Positions 35,799 through 45,340 of a DNA stretch of 64,000 bases are shown here, one piece after another. The position numbers were made by a program, and so were the translations under genes. The stretch's first letter is position 1; each line of letters begins with the position of its first letter. The DNA comes from UBA4732 sp963823075 (GTDB lineage: Bacteria > Planctomycetota > Planctomycetia > Gemmatales > Gemmataceae), in assembly GCA_963823075.1 (NCBI GenBank), contig CAWGKE010000002.1:691955-755954 (forward strand), read 5' to 3'. A model generated the notes under the pieces. It was not told the DNA's origin. It saw only the letters and a program-made list of their open reading frames with translations, and did no database searches.

Positions 35799-37070
35799 AT
35801 GAGCCATTCGCCGAACCCGCCGCCCACCGGCGCCGCCTCGCCGGCGCCGAGGACGCCCCCAGCCGTGCGCGCGGCGGGGCTTGGGCTGGGCGTCGTCCTC
35901 GTTCAACTCGGCCTGGCCTGGGCGCTGTCCGGCGAAGCGGACGTCGGGAAGGCGTATTTATCGCTGTACCGATTCGACAGCCAGCTGTATGCGGAGATCG
36001 TGGACGACGGCTACGTCTGCCCTCCGTCGTTTCCCCAGTCCCGCGGCAACGTCGCCTTTTTCCCCGGTTACCCTTTCACGGGCTGGCTGGTTCGCCGGGC
36101 CACGGGCTGGCCGACGCCGATTTCACTGCTGGTCGCCGCACAACTGGCGGCCTGGGGATACTGGACCTACGTTTTCCTTCTCCTCCGTCAGTGGCGCGTC
36201 CCCGGGAGGCTGGCCGCGTTGGGCTTCGTTCTCATGGCCAGCCGGCCGGCGGTCTTCTTTTTGGTGACCGCCTATTCCGAGCCGCTTTTCTTGATGAGCT
36301 TGTTGGGGTTTCTCTACTGGTCGGGCGCGAAATCCCGCGCCGCGCCGTTTCTGGCGGCCCTGCACGGCTTCGTCCTCACCGCGACGCGGATCTCCGGCCT
36401 TCCGCTGGTCGTCTACCCCATCCTCCACGCCTGGCTGAACGCGCCAAGAGACGGCGACGCCGGACGATGGAAAGGCGCCGTCCGTCTCCTGCCGCCGCTG
36501 GCCGTCGCGGCGTTCGCCGCCCTGGGCGTCGGCCTGTTCCTCCTGGTTTGCCAGGTGCGCTTCGGCTACTGGGACCTGTACATGCGGACGCAGTTCCTCG
36601 GCTGGCGGGTGCAGCCCGATTACCTGGCCTTCCTGGAGCGCGACACCTATCTGCTCCTTTTTCCGACCTCCCTGGACGATTATTTGCAGTCCGGCTATTT
36701 CAGCCGCGTTTCCACCTTCCTCCTGCTGCCGGTCTTCGCGGCTTTCCTCGTGGCGGAATACCGATGGGCGCGCTCGGCCCCGGCGACGGGATGGAGGGAG
36801 CGGGCGGGGACCTACTTCGCCGCCTGGATGGTCTACTACCTCTCCGTTTCGGGAACGAGCCGGCTGGGCCTGGTGAGCATGGCGCGCTACGTTCTGGTTC
36901 CCGAGGAACTGCTGATGCTGTGCCTGATCCACGTGCTTTCCCGGAAGCCTTTCGGGGCAAGACGCCTGCCGATGTGGCTCCGGCTCGGCCTGGGGGCGTG
37001 GGCGATCTACGGTTTCGCCGCCCAGCTCGAATGCACGTTCCGCATCACGCACGGCTGGTGGGTCGGCTGA
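35799..37070 (+). CDS. PIG-V-like polytopic mannosyl/glycosyltransferase
   Basis: 423 residues with about nine predicted TM helices (for example AAGLGLGVVLVQLGLAWALS, LGLGAWAIYGFAAQLE at the end). The luminal/periplasmic acidic motif after TM1, YRFDSQLYAEIVDDGY, and FFPGYPFTGWLVRR and ATAYSEPLF-like TAYSEPLFLMSLLGFLYWSG are hallmarks of the PIG-V family of lipid-linked mannosyltransferases (GT-C fold). Bacterial relatives are common but poorly characterised; the likely role is glycosylation of a lipid or surface glycan using a polyprenyl-phosphate donor. The exact substrate is unknown. Confidence 0.78.
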   Translation: MSHSPNPPPTGAASPAPRTPPAVRAAGLGLGVVLVQLGLAWALSGEADVGKAYLSLYRFDSQLYAEIVDDGYVCPPSFPQSRGNVAFFPGYPFTGWLVRRATGWPTPISLLVAAQLAAWGYWTYVFLLLRQWRVPGRLAALGFVLMASRPAVFFLVTAYSEPLFLMSLLGFLYWSGAKSRAAPFLAALHGFVLTATRISGLPLVVYPILHAWLNAPRDGDAGRWKGAVRLLPPLAVAAFAALGVGLFLLVCQVRFGYWDLYMRTQFLGWRVQPDYLAFLERDTYLLLFPTSLDDYLQSGYFSRVSTFLLLPVFAAFLVAEYRWARSAPATGWRERAGTYFAAWMVYYLSVSGTSRLGLVSMARYVLVPEELLMLCLIHVLSRKPFGARRLPMWLRLGLGAWAIYGFAAQLECTFRITHGWWVG

Positions 37071-37188
37071 GCCGGCCCCATCCGCCCGCCGCAATCGGCC
37101 TTTTCCCGTTGGCGCCCCCTGCATATACTCCGCGCCGCGACGGCGGAACCGCCGCCCAGCGCAAGTCCATTCCGGGGAGGGAAAAACG

Positions 37189-37938
37189 ATGGCCCATCCG
37201 ACGCGGCCGTTCATCGGGGTCAACGCCGACTTCACACCGGCCGGCAAAACAATCACCGCCCATTTGCGATTGCCCATTGGCTATATCGACGCGATCACGG
37301 CGGCCGGCGGCCTGCCGGTCGTGATTCCGCCGCTGGGCAAGGACTTCGACCCCGACGCCCTGCTCGACCGGCTCGACGGCGTCGTTTTGAGCGGCGGCCT
37401 CGACCTCGACCCGCGCCGGCACGGCCTGCCGACGCACGCGGCCGTTCAGGCGATGCCCGAGCGCCGCGACGACAGCGACCGCCAGCTGGTGCGCCTGATC
37501 CTCGACCGCCGGCTGCCGGTGCTGGGCGTCGGCCTCGGTTTGCAGCAAATCAACGTCGCGCTGGGCGGCACGCTGTTTTTGCACCTGCCGGAGGAGCAGC
37601 CGCGGGCCATGCCGCACCGCGACGCCACCGGGGCGCCGCACCGCCACATCGTGCTGGTCGAGCCGAACACCCGGCTGGAAGAGATTTACGGCGGCGGCGA
37701 GATCCGCGTCAACAGCGCGCATCACCAGGCCGTTCGCCAGGTCGCGCCGGGGCTGCGCGTTGCGCGCGGGCGCCGGACGGCGTGATCGAAGCGATCGAGG
37801 CGGACGATCCGCACTGGTTCTGCGTCGGCATCCAGTGGCACCCGGAGTCGGACACGGCGTCGGCCCTGGACGCGCAGCTGTTCGAGTGCTTCGTGCAAGC
37901 GTGCCTGCGGCAGGCGCAGCCGCTGCCGTTGGCGGCGT
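37189..37938 (+). CDS. class I glutamine amidotransferase-like (peptidase C26) protein lacking the nucleophile Cys, one frameshift
   Basis: The start is MAHPTRPFIGVNADFTPAGK, with GGGGAGGG upstream. The gamma-glutamyl-GABA hydrolase/C26 outline is clear: DAITAAGGLPVVIPPLG, DGVVLSGGLDLDPRR, INVALGGTLFLHLP, VNSAHHQAVRQVAPGLRV. After a missing base near 37765 it continues with DDPHWFCVGIQWHPESDTAS (His-Glu of the triad) to 37938, about 249 residues. The nucleophile elbow, normally G-x-C-x-G, reads LGVGLGLQQ, so Cys is replaced by Gly (GGC for TGC). Unless this is a base error the protein cannot hydrolyse glutamyl amides and may bind a ligand only. Confidence 0.8.
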
Positions 37939-37964
37939 GAGATTTCCTGACGAGGATTCCCGCC

Positions 37965-38270
37965 TTGATCGTGGGCTGGCTCATTCCTTGGATATGCTTT
38001 GGGGGCGCCGGCGCCAGCGCGGTTTTCGCATCCGTCGTGCTGCTCAGACGTCCGTGGTTTTGGCTGCGCAGCATCGCTGTGTTGATGACTTCGGCGCTGC
38101 TGATTGCAGTAGCTATCCACTTTTCAGGGTCGAACGGGGACGGATTTCTGGGCGGCCCCGAATGCGGATGTTTCATCGCCCTCATGCTCATCGGTCCTTT
38201 TCACCTGGGATTCCTCCTGATTCTGATCGGTTCGGTAGTCCAGGATCGCCAGTGGGACGCGAACAAGTAG
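37965..38270 (+). CDS. small membrane protein
   Basis: 101 residues from a TTG start at 37965, downstream of GACGAGGA. Three hydrophobic segments are visible: residues ~2-24 (IVGWLIPWICFGGAGASAVF), ~33-52 (LRSIAVLMTSALLIAVAIHF) and ~68-92 (CFIALMLIGPFHLGFLLILI). I do not recognise the family. It lies 26 bases after the C26-like gene and 39 bases before anmK, so the three may be cotranscribed. Confidence 0.55.
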   Translation: MIVGWLIPWICFGGAGASAVFASVVLLRRPWFWLRSIAVLMTSALLIAVAIHFSGSNGDGFLGGPECGCFIALMLIGPFHLGFLLILIGSVVQDRQWDANK

Positions 38271-38309
38271 CGGATTGCCCGGCGGCATGACGCCGCCGAG
38301 GAGCCTCCC

Positions 38310-39530
38310 ATGCCCCCGCGCTGGATCATCGGCCTCGCCTCCGGCGCCAGCGCCGACGAAGTGGACGCGGCCCTGTTGGAAGTCGAGGGCGCCGGCCTGG
38401 ACATGCGGCCGCGCCTGGCCGGGTCGCTGCACCAGCCCTATGGCGCCGATCTCAAGGAGATGATTCGCCGTCTCTCCGCTCCGGGAACGTGTGAGGTCCG
38501 CGAGGTCGCCCTTCTGCACCGTCTGCTCGGCGAGAGCTTCGCCGCCGCCGCCCGCGCCGCAGCCGACCAGGCCAGTCTCAGTTTGCAAGAGGTGCAAGTG
38601 ATCGGCTGCCCCGGCCACACCGTCTGGCACGACGGCGAGGGACGCTTCCCGTCCACGCTGCCGCTGGGCATGGCCGCCGTGGTGGCCGAGCGCTGCGGCG
38701 TCACCACCGTCGGCGATTTCCGCTGCCGCGACGTGGCGGCCGGCGGTCAGGGCGTCCCGCTGGCCGCGCTGACCGATCATCTCCTCTTCCGCAGTCCGCA
38801 GGAGGGCCGCGTCCTCTTGCACCTCGGCGGCACGGCCCGCGTCGTCTTCCTGCCGGCGGGCGGCCGGCCGGCCGACGTGATCGGCTTCGAGGCGGGGCCG
38901 TGCAACCTGCTGCTGGACGCGCTGATGCGCCACGTGACCGGCGGTCGGGCGGAATTCGACGCCGGCGGCAAACACGCCGTCCAAGGCAAGTGCGTCGAAG
39001 CGCTGGCGCGGGCGTGGATGGAGCATCCGTATTTCTCCCAACGGCCTCCGAAATGTCTGCCGCGGCACGTTTTCGGCGAGGCCTTCGCCGCGCAGGCTTT
39101 GCACCAGGCGCGCGAGCTGCAAGCGGGGATGCACGACCTGCTCTGCACCGCCACGCATTTCGTGGCCCGCGCCGTGGCCGTGTCGCTGCGGCGCTTCTTG
39201 CCGGCCGGCCGGGCGCCCGACCGCATCCTGCTCAGCGGCGGCGGGGCGCGCAACGGATTGCTGTGGCGGCTGCTGGAGCAGCAAATGCCGGACGCGCCGC
39301 TCGGCCGCACCGACGCGGCGGGCGTGCCGATGGGAATGCGCAAGGCCCTGTCGTTCGGCCTGCTGGCGGCGCTGACCGTGGACGGCGTGAGCGGCAACGC
39401 GCCGTCGGCCACGGGGGCCGCCGGGCCGCGGCTGCTGGGCAGCCTCACGCCCGGATCGTCCGCCAACTGGGCGCGCTGCCTGGCGTGGATGGCGGCCCAA
39501 TTGTCCGCCAAAATGATGAACGATGAATGA
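38310..39530 (+). CDS. anmK: anhydro-N-acetylmuramic acid kinase
   Basis: 406 residues with GAGGAG before the ATG. AnmK hydrolyses and phosphorylates 1,6-anhydroMurNAc from peptidoglycan turnover. ASKHA-fold signatures are present: IIGLASGASADEVDAALLEV (phosphate-1), IGCPGHTVWHDGEGRFPSTL, VVGDFRCRDVAAGGQGVPL-type loop (catalytic Asp region VGDFRCRDVAAGGQG), LHLGGTARVVFLP and RILLSGGGARNGLLWRLLEQ (adenosine motif). Planctomycetes were long thought to lack peptidoglycan, so a recycling kinase supports its presence. The last residues (MMNDE) and stop fall in an inverted repeat shared with the convergent gene. Confidence 0.88.
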   Translation: MPPRWIIGLASGASADEVDAALLEVEGAGLDMRPRLAGSLHQPYGADLKEMIRRLSAPGTCEVREVALLHRLLGESFAAAARAAADQASLSLQEVQVIGCPGHTVWHDGEGRFPSTLPLGMAAVVAERCGVTTVGDFRCRDVAAGGQGVPLAALTDHLLFRSPQEGRVLLHLGGTARVVFLPAGGRPADVIGFEAGPCNLLLDALMRHVTGGRAEFDAGGKHAVQGKCVEALARAWMEHPYFSQRPPKCLPRHVFGEAFAAQALHQARELQAGMHDLLCTATHFVARAVAVSLRRFLPAGRAPDRILLSGGGARNGLLWRLLEQQMPDAPLGRTDAAGVPMGMRKALSFGLLAALTVDGVSGNAPSATGAAGPRLLGSLTPGSSANWARCLAWMAAQLSAKMMNDE

Positions 39531-39580
39531 TGAATCCAGAGGGTCTTTGATTCATCGTTCATCATTCATCGTTCATCGTT
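39513..39580. repeat. ATGAACGATGAATGATGAAT inverted repeat across convergent gene ends
   Basis: The left arm lies at about 39513-39537 and its complement at about 39549-39580; the right arm carries one extra GAACGAT unit. It provides the final MNDE codons and stop of both anmK and the convergent gene at 39562. AT-rich against a GC-rich background. Possible bidirectional terminator or mobile repeat. Confidence 0.65.
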
Positions 39581-40551
39581 CCGTTTGCGATCTCCATCGG
39601 GGCCGCAACGCGAACCCGCCCCGCCCCCGTCAGCAGCCATGCCTCCTGCCGCTCTCCTGCCAGCCGTTCCGCCAGTCCCCGCGGGGCCGTCACGCGAACC
39701 CGGTCCTCCAGCGCTTCCACCCGGCAGGCCTCCGCGTCGGCGGCCGACAAACCGCGGCCGTGGCCCCAACCCAGCCATGCCTCTCGCCAGGACTCCGCCG
39801 GCGGTTCGTCGGCCGGAGCTTCTTCCGGCGGCAGCACCAGCGCGGCCGCCGCCGTTTGCAGCGCCCACCCTTCCGGCCGCACCGCGAACCCCAGCCACCC
39901 CTCGACGGACGCCACGAAAACAAGCAAGATCTGCTCGGGGCGGTCCAGGATCACGCGCCGCCAGTCGGCCGGACCCGGCTCCGGTCCCGACGGCGCGATC
40001 ACCGCCTCCACGTCGGCCGGGAAGCCGTGCCGTTCCTTCCACTCCGCCGGCTGGCGGATGCACGCCTCCAGCGCCGCCGGGTCGAAGCGCCAGTTCGGCG
40101 GCGGCGCCAGGCCGACCGTCGCCCCGCGCAGCGCCAGGAACCTTGGCAGATGATCGCGGTCGTCTTCATCCCTAAAGAGGAAGGTCCGCCGCTCCTCGGC
40201 CGGCGCCGTGTACCCGCCGGCGTCGAGGGCGCCGCGACCGCGCTCCGTCAACCGCCAGCCGGCGCCGTCCGACTCGATCAGGCCCTCAGCGGCCAGGTCG
40301 CCCAGCCAGCGGCCCACTACGTCGGCGTCCAGGCGCAGCCGATCGAGGGGATTCCCCGCCGACAGCTGGGCCAGCAAGGCCGCTTGGAGGGGATCGAGGG
40401 AGCGCGGCCGGGTCGCGCGGACCAGGGCCTCGACGCGGTGCAGCAGCAGATGGATCAGCCGGAGTCGGCCGGGACGGAAGGCGGTCAACTCACGCCGCCA
40501 GGTGGAGAGGACGCGACCAGGGGGGAGGGGGAAGGGGACGGCGGCGGTCAT
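39562..40551 (-). CDS. hypothetical protein coupled to the SF1 helicase gene
   Basis: 329 residues, starting at 40551 with an ATGA overlap with the helicase stop (40548-40551), so translation is probably coupled. Residues ~20-110 look like a winged-helix module (RLIHLLLHRVEALVRATRP, VGRWLGDLAAEGLIESDGAG, WRLTERGRGAL). The rest is mixed alpha/beta with FVASVEGWLGFAVRPEGWAL and no motif I know. Tight pairing suggests an accessory or DNA/RNA-binding partner of the helicase. The C-terminus (MNDE) is repeat-derived. Confidence 0.65.
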   Translation of the reverse strand: MTAAVPFPLPPGRVLSTWRRELTAFRPGRLRLIHLLLHRVEALVRATRPRSLDPLQAALLAQLSAGNPLDRLRLDADVVGRWLGDLAAEGLIESDGAGWRLTERGRGALDAGGYTAPAEERRTFLFRDEDDRDHLPRFLALRGATVGLAPPPNWRFDPAALEACIRQPAEWKERHGFPADVEAVIAPSGPEPGPADWRRVILDRPEQILLVFVASVEGWLGFAVRPEGWALQTAAAALVLPPEEAPADEPPAESWREAWLGWGHGRGLSAADAEACRVEALEDRVRVTAPRGLAERLAGERQEAWLLTGAGRVRVAAPMEIANGTMNDE

Positions 40552-43500
40552 ACCCGGCCGCTTTCCTCAAGGCCGAAGGCGGCGGGGTGGGGACCGTCGC
40601 CATGCAGGTAGGCGACGAGCTGAGCGATGCGGCCGCGCTCCCGTTCGCCGGCAGCCTCGTCCAGATGCTCGACGGCCCCGTTCCACTGGCAGCGCCGCGC
40701 CAGCGTGCCGGGGTCGCCGAACAGGATCAGTCGAGAGGCGGCGCGCGTCAGAGCGATGGAAAGAAGCGACGGGTCGCCGCCGAACGGGACGGCGCGATGG
40801 CTGTGGCTTCTTGTCAGACTTATAAGAGCCGTAAAGCATTCGCGCTGACGGAAGACGTCGGGCGTACCGATCTCCACCGCGACGGGCGCCGCGGCCAGGG
40901 TCGCCGACTGCGCCGCCAGCAGGCGGATCAGCTCCGCCTGGGCCGGATAGAGCGCGATCACCGCCAGCGCCGGCCGGCGGCCGACGCACGGTACGGAAGA
41001 AGTCTGACAGGATGCGACGGCGCAGCCGGTTTCGGGCGAGCCGCACGTGCGATGCGACCGACTCGCCCACCCTTCGGCGGCGGCGTGGAAGGCCGGGTCC
41101 GCGGCCAGCGTTTCGAGCTTGCGCACCACCGCGCGGGCCTCGAACAGGTTGACCAGGCCCTGGCGCGGCAGCACGGCCCGCATTTCCGGGGACAACGGAT
41201 CGTGGCGCCGCGGGTCGGCGAGATCGACCTCCAGCCCGGCGCCGCTCCGAAGCGATCGCGGACGCGGGGCCACAGTGGCTTTCCCGCCGCGCCGGCCGCC
41301 CCCACCCTCACCCTCCCCCACCCGCGGGGGGAGGGAAGGGAGGGGGGGCCGACGCCGCACCGCATCGTCGTCCAGCGACGGGACCGGGACGAACTCCACG
41401 GCCGGCCCGTCGTCCACGATCCGCGAGAGAACGGCGCCGTCGAACAGCAGCGCGGACAAAAACCGGGCCAGGGCGGGCCGGCTGCGGTGCGGCGCGTTCA
41501 GCAGCACCGTCCGGCCGAGGCTGCGGGTTGGGAGATGCTCTTCCACCCACAGTTCAGCCCGCTCGCGCGTCCAGCCGGCGGCGCGAGCGAACTCCAGCGA
41601 ACAGGTGCGCCAGGCGGCGCCGCCCGCATCGTCCGGGGCCGCCGCCCCACCGCGCTCGCACACGCCTTCAGCGAGGTCCACGGCCGCGGAATCGGGGACC
41701 GCCCCGTCGGACAAGTCAAGGACCAACCGATCCGCGTCTTCGTGCCAGCGGAAGCTTCCGCCCTGCGCTTGCACCGGCAACTCGCCCAGCTCGCGGAAAA
41801 TGAAGGTCTTGGCCTCCTGAATCGAAGTCGCGCCGGGGAACACCACCTCCAGCAGTCGCGGCGCCGTGCGCGGCGGGGCGACGATGCGCAATTCGATCTC
41901 CGGCCGATCCGCAAGGTGTTCGGACGCGATCCACTTCTCCTCGTCCGCCGCCGACGACCGCAGGCGGCAGACGAGCCGGCCGTCGCGCTGGAACCAGGCG
42001 TACGGCAAACAGGCCGGATCCGCATGGAGCAAGCGCCACAACCGCTGGAAGAACCCGGGCCGCGACCCGAGCCGCGACCGTAAGGGAGCGGTCTTCGTCC
42101 CCGCTCCCTTACGGTCGCGGCTCGGATCGCGGCGCGCCGGGTCGTCGTCGGTCGGTTCGCCGATCAGGACCCAGCGGCGGGCGCGGCGGGCAGCGGCCAG
42201 GAATTCCGACTCGGTGACGAGGTGCGCTTCCTCCAGGATCAGCAGATCGAATGTCGCGCGCGGCGACACATTATCGCCGAAGCGCTGGTCCCCGGAGAGC
42301 GCGGACATCACGGCGCCCACGATGTTGACGCACTCCGTCAGCTTCTCGGGCAGGGTTCCCATCGTATGCTCGACGGCCTCCGCCCACCGCGCCGCCAGCG
42401 CCGCCCGCTGCTCGTCCTGCTCCAAAACGGAGCGCCAAACGTCGCGGGCCTCGCGCACGGCGGCGACGGACAGATCGGTCGGCGGCGCCGCGCCTTCGCT
42501 CAGGCCCCGGCCCGCCGCGCGGGCCTGTTCCTCCAGCGCCCCCATCTCGCGCCAGGGCCGTCCGCCGCGCCTCGCCCTCGGCCCGGCGGCGTTCCATTTC
42601 CCTCTGGCGCAGCTCGTCGATTCCCTCCTGACAGCCAGCCTCCACCCGACCGCGCTCCGCCGTCTGTTCTGTGAATTCCTGGGTCAGGCGTTCGTCCGCC
42701 GCATTCAGCCCCTTTTGGCGGGTTTCTAACTCTTCCAGGCGGCGGAGCAGGTCGCCTTGGCGACGGGCGCGCCACCAGGCCGCGGTCCACCATTGCCCTG
42801 TGCGAAGGGCGCCGGCCAGGGGCCGGAGTCGCGTCGCCTCCTCGGCGACGGCCCGCTGCTCGCCGCGAACCTTGGCGATTTCCGCGTTCAGCTCCGCCAG
42901 TCGGGCGTCGATTCGCACCAGCGCCTCGTCGCGCGCCTTACGGCAGGCCGCGCAGGCTTGCTGGAACGGCGACGGCCCATCCGCGGCGGCCGCCTCGGCC
43001 GCGACTGCTTCCTCCACCCGGCTCATGTCGTCGGCGATGCGACGACTCGCTTCGTCCGCTTCCTCCTGTCGCCGGGCCAAATCGTCCAGGCCGGCCCACA
43101 CGGTCTCATCGTGGCGGCGCTCGGTGCATCGCCGGGCCGCCTCTTCCAGCGCCTGCTTCGCCGCAGGCAGCGTCTGTTCCCGAAACAACCGGAGGCGCTC
43201 CTCGAAGACCAACCGACGCAGGCCGGGCGGCAGCAATTCCGCTGCTTCGCCGGCGGCGAGGCAGCGCACCGGACAAACGCCGCTGCGGCCGGCCAAGCTT
43301 TCCAGCACGCAATCCACGGCCGCGGCGGTCGGCGCCAGCAGCAGTACGCGCTCGCCCCGGGCCGCGGCCTGCGCCGCGATCTCGGCGGCGGTACGCGATT
43401 TTCCGGAGCCGGGATGCCCCTGAATCAGGCACAGGTCCGGCGTCTGCAGCGCCCGTGCGATGGCGTCGCGCTGGTCGGCGTCGAGGGCGGCGTCGCCGCA

Positions 43501-43800
43501 TTCGATGGGGGTTGGGCGGAGCGGAGGCAGATCGTGCGTTTGTCCGTTAAGGAGGACCGGCAGTACGGAGAGCCGGGTTGCGTGAGCGCCCGGAGCCGAC
43601 GGCCCGTTGCCGGCGGGGAGTTGGTGGGCGTAAAGCACCCCCTGCCGCCCGGCCAGTTCCAGCAGCTCACGGCGCCGCGCCGGCGAAAGAGACGGCAGCA
43701 AGTCCTCCCAAATGCAGCCGGGTTCCGACCCTCCCAGGGCGGTCGAAACCGGCGGCGCGGGGGCGACGCCTTCGGAGGTGTGCCGTTCCCGTTGCGTCAT
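40548..43800 (-). CDS. SF1 superfamily (Upf1/AAA_11-AAA_12-like) helicase, one frameshift, with in-frame repeats
   Basis: It starts at 43800 (MTQRERHTSEGVAPAPPVST, GAGGAA upstream). About 1080 residues when a missing G near 42553 is restored. Motifs: Q-motif LDADQRDAIARAL, Walker A QGHPGSGKSRTAAE, Ia LLLAPTAAAVDCVL, a long coiled coil (residues ~210-450, with WWTAAWWRARRQGD), Walker B FDLLILEEAHLVTESE, motif III WVLIGEPTDDDP, motif V/VI DPSLLSIALTRAASRLILFG. Between motif III and the next conserved block a complete family-A REP palindrome (42069-42123) is read in frame, and a C-type palindrome (41297-41349) gives LPSLPPRVGEGEGGGG. The cellular role is unknown; the neighbour at 39562 is coupled. 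Confidence 0.78.
41297..41349. repeat. family-C palindrome inside the helicase gene
   Basis: CTCCCCCACCCGCGGGGGGA forms the core of a C-rich/G-rich inverted repeat read in frame. The same core occurs at 52185-52233 inside the PfaC-like gene. Confidence 0.65.
42069..42123. repeat. family-A REP palindrome in frame within the helicase gene
   Basis: Full 23-base arms at 42069-42091 and 42101-42123, identical in core to the intergenic REP at 4119. The reading frame passes through as SRDRKGAGTKTAPLRSRLGS, between PARRDP and RPGFFQRL. Confidence 0.85.
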
Positions 43801-44365
43801 CGGGCTTCCTCGGTGGCCGTCCGCGGGCGCGGCACTCGAACCGTCTCGGAAAGCGAGCGCGCCATCCAGGCCTCCCACATCTCCGCCAGGCGGACCGAGC
43901 AACGGCACGGCCCTCGCTCTTATCATGCGGTCTCTCGCCGACCGCGCCTACTCATTTTTTCCGTTCGGACGCGCTTCCCGCTGAGCGGGACGCGACCGAG
44001 GGCCGGGGGAAGGGGGGGCGACGAGCCGAACGGCCGGACGAAACCATCCGTTCGCTGCGGAAAGCAGTTGTCGTACGGTGGGGTGGGTTCGTACGTGTCC
44101 ATCCTTGCCCGGCCCTGCTTATCCTCCTCCTCGGGAGAAGGGAGAGGCAGCAGGAGCCGGACGGCGCCGGTGAAAACCGTCAACAGGGATGACCTCGTGA
44201 GTGGGACTCGCCTTCCCGTTCGCTCGCGCCCTCCACGCAGCTGACCCGGACGAATCACGCCTATTATAGACGGGCGAATCCCTGCAAGCTATCCTATTAT
44301 GTCTGAGTTTCGGAATGCGGGTAGGCAGCTGAATAGCAGGTGGATTTTTCGTAGCGTAAAGCCGG
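43801..44365. other. intergenic region without recognised gene
   Basis: Between the divergent helicase and the transposase remnant. Open frames here have no family signature and no convincing ribosome binding site. The right end (about 44255-44360) is notably AT-richer than its surroundings, fitting the boundary of a decayed insertion element or promoter DNA. Confidence 0.5.
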
Positions 44366-45286
44366 ATGCCGAAGGATTATGAAAATCCACCCCCGTCGTT
44401 TCACGCGGAGCTGCTCATGATCGACCTTGCTCTCACGCCGGAACAGGAAGCGGAAGCCCAACGCCTGGCGGCCCTCATCGGCCAGAAGGCGCAGGAGGAG
44501 GCGGGGGCGCGGCGGGGGGCGTGGCTGGCCGAGGGGATGGTGTTCGGCCTGGGGGCGGCCTGGGAGTGGAACCGCGATGCGGCGGGCCGGACCTGCGCCT
44601 ACGGGAGCCTGGACGCGACGGGCGTGCTGATGCAAGGCCCCGACGGGGCCAAGGCCGAGGGCCGCATGGTCTACGTCGGCATGCTCTGCAACCCGCAGCC
44701 GCGGTCGGCGGCGGACGAGGCCTTGTCCAAGCCGTGTGGAGCGCGTTACCTGGCGGGGCGGTACGACCTGGAAGAGTTGGGTCTGCAGATGCGTCGGCAG
44801 GGGGCGCGGGTGGGGATGGACGCGGCCCAGGAGTGGATCGCCCTGACGGACGCGGGCAACGGGCTGGATCATTTCGTGGCCGTGAACTTCCCGCGCGCCA
44901 CGCGGATTCTGGACTTCCAGCACGGGGCGACGCACCTGGCGGCGTTTGCCAAGCCATTCCGCCCCGCGGCGTCGGAGAAGCTGCTGGCGGCAGGGTGTCA
45001 CACGCTCAAGCACGCCGGCGGGCCGGTGATGATCCGGGTGCTGGAGCGGCTGGACCGCAAGAAGATGACGGAGGAGGTCCGGGAAGGACACGACGACGTG
45101 CTGGGCTGCCTGCGCAAGAACGTGGGGCGGATGGACTACACCCTGTACTTGCGGAACGGCTGGCAGATCGCCAGCGGCGCGGTGGAGTCGGCGTCCAAGA
45201 CGGTGGTGAACCAGCGCCTGTGTCTGGGCGGGATGTGTTGGGGCGAGGACGGCTCCGCGGCGGTGGAGAGAACCTGCGGAGTATAG
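44366..45286 (+). pseudogene. ISKra4-like transposase, truncated
   Basis: The ~306-residue frame has the C-terminal catalytic half of ISKra4-family transposases: TCAYGSLDATGVLMQGPDG, MVYVGMLCNPQPR, DGAGNGLDHFVAVNFP-like TDAGNGLDHFVAVNFP, ILDFQHGATHLAAFAKPF, LYLRNGWQIASGAVESASKT and VVNQRLCLGGMCWGEDG. The N-terminal zinc-finger and linker parts expected before AWEWNRDAAGR are reduced to a short basic segment, so an internal deletion is likely. At the 3' end a frameshift turns the usual AHLRSLYRSE ending into ERTCGV-stop, with NLRSIAAGRANAKE visible in the next frame. No clear terminal repeats were found. A dead IS remnant. Confidence 0.75.
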
Positions 45287-45340
45287 CAGCCGGGCGAGCG
45301 AACGCGAAAGAGAATCGGCGCCCACCGCCCGCCTTTGCGG

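Noticed and set aside
43578..44192. Possible gene in the 43.8-44.4 kb gap
   Set aside because: It overlaps the helicase N-terminus antisense, has Arg/Pro-rich shadow composition and no recognisable motif.
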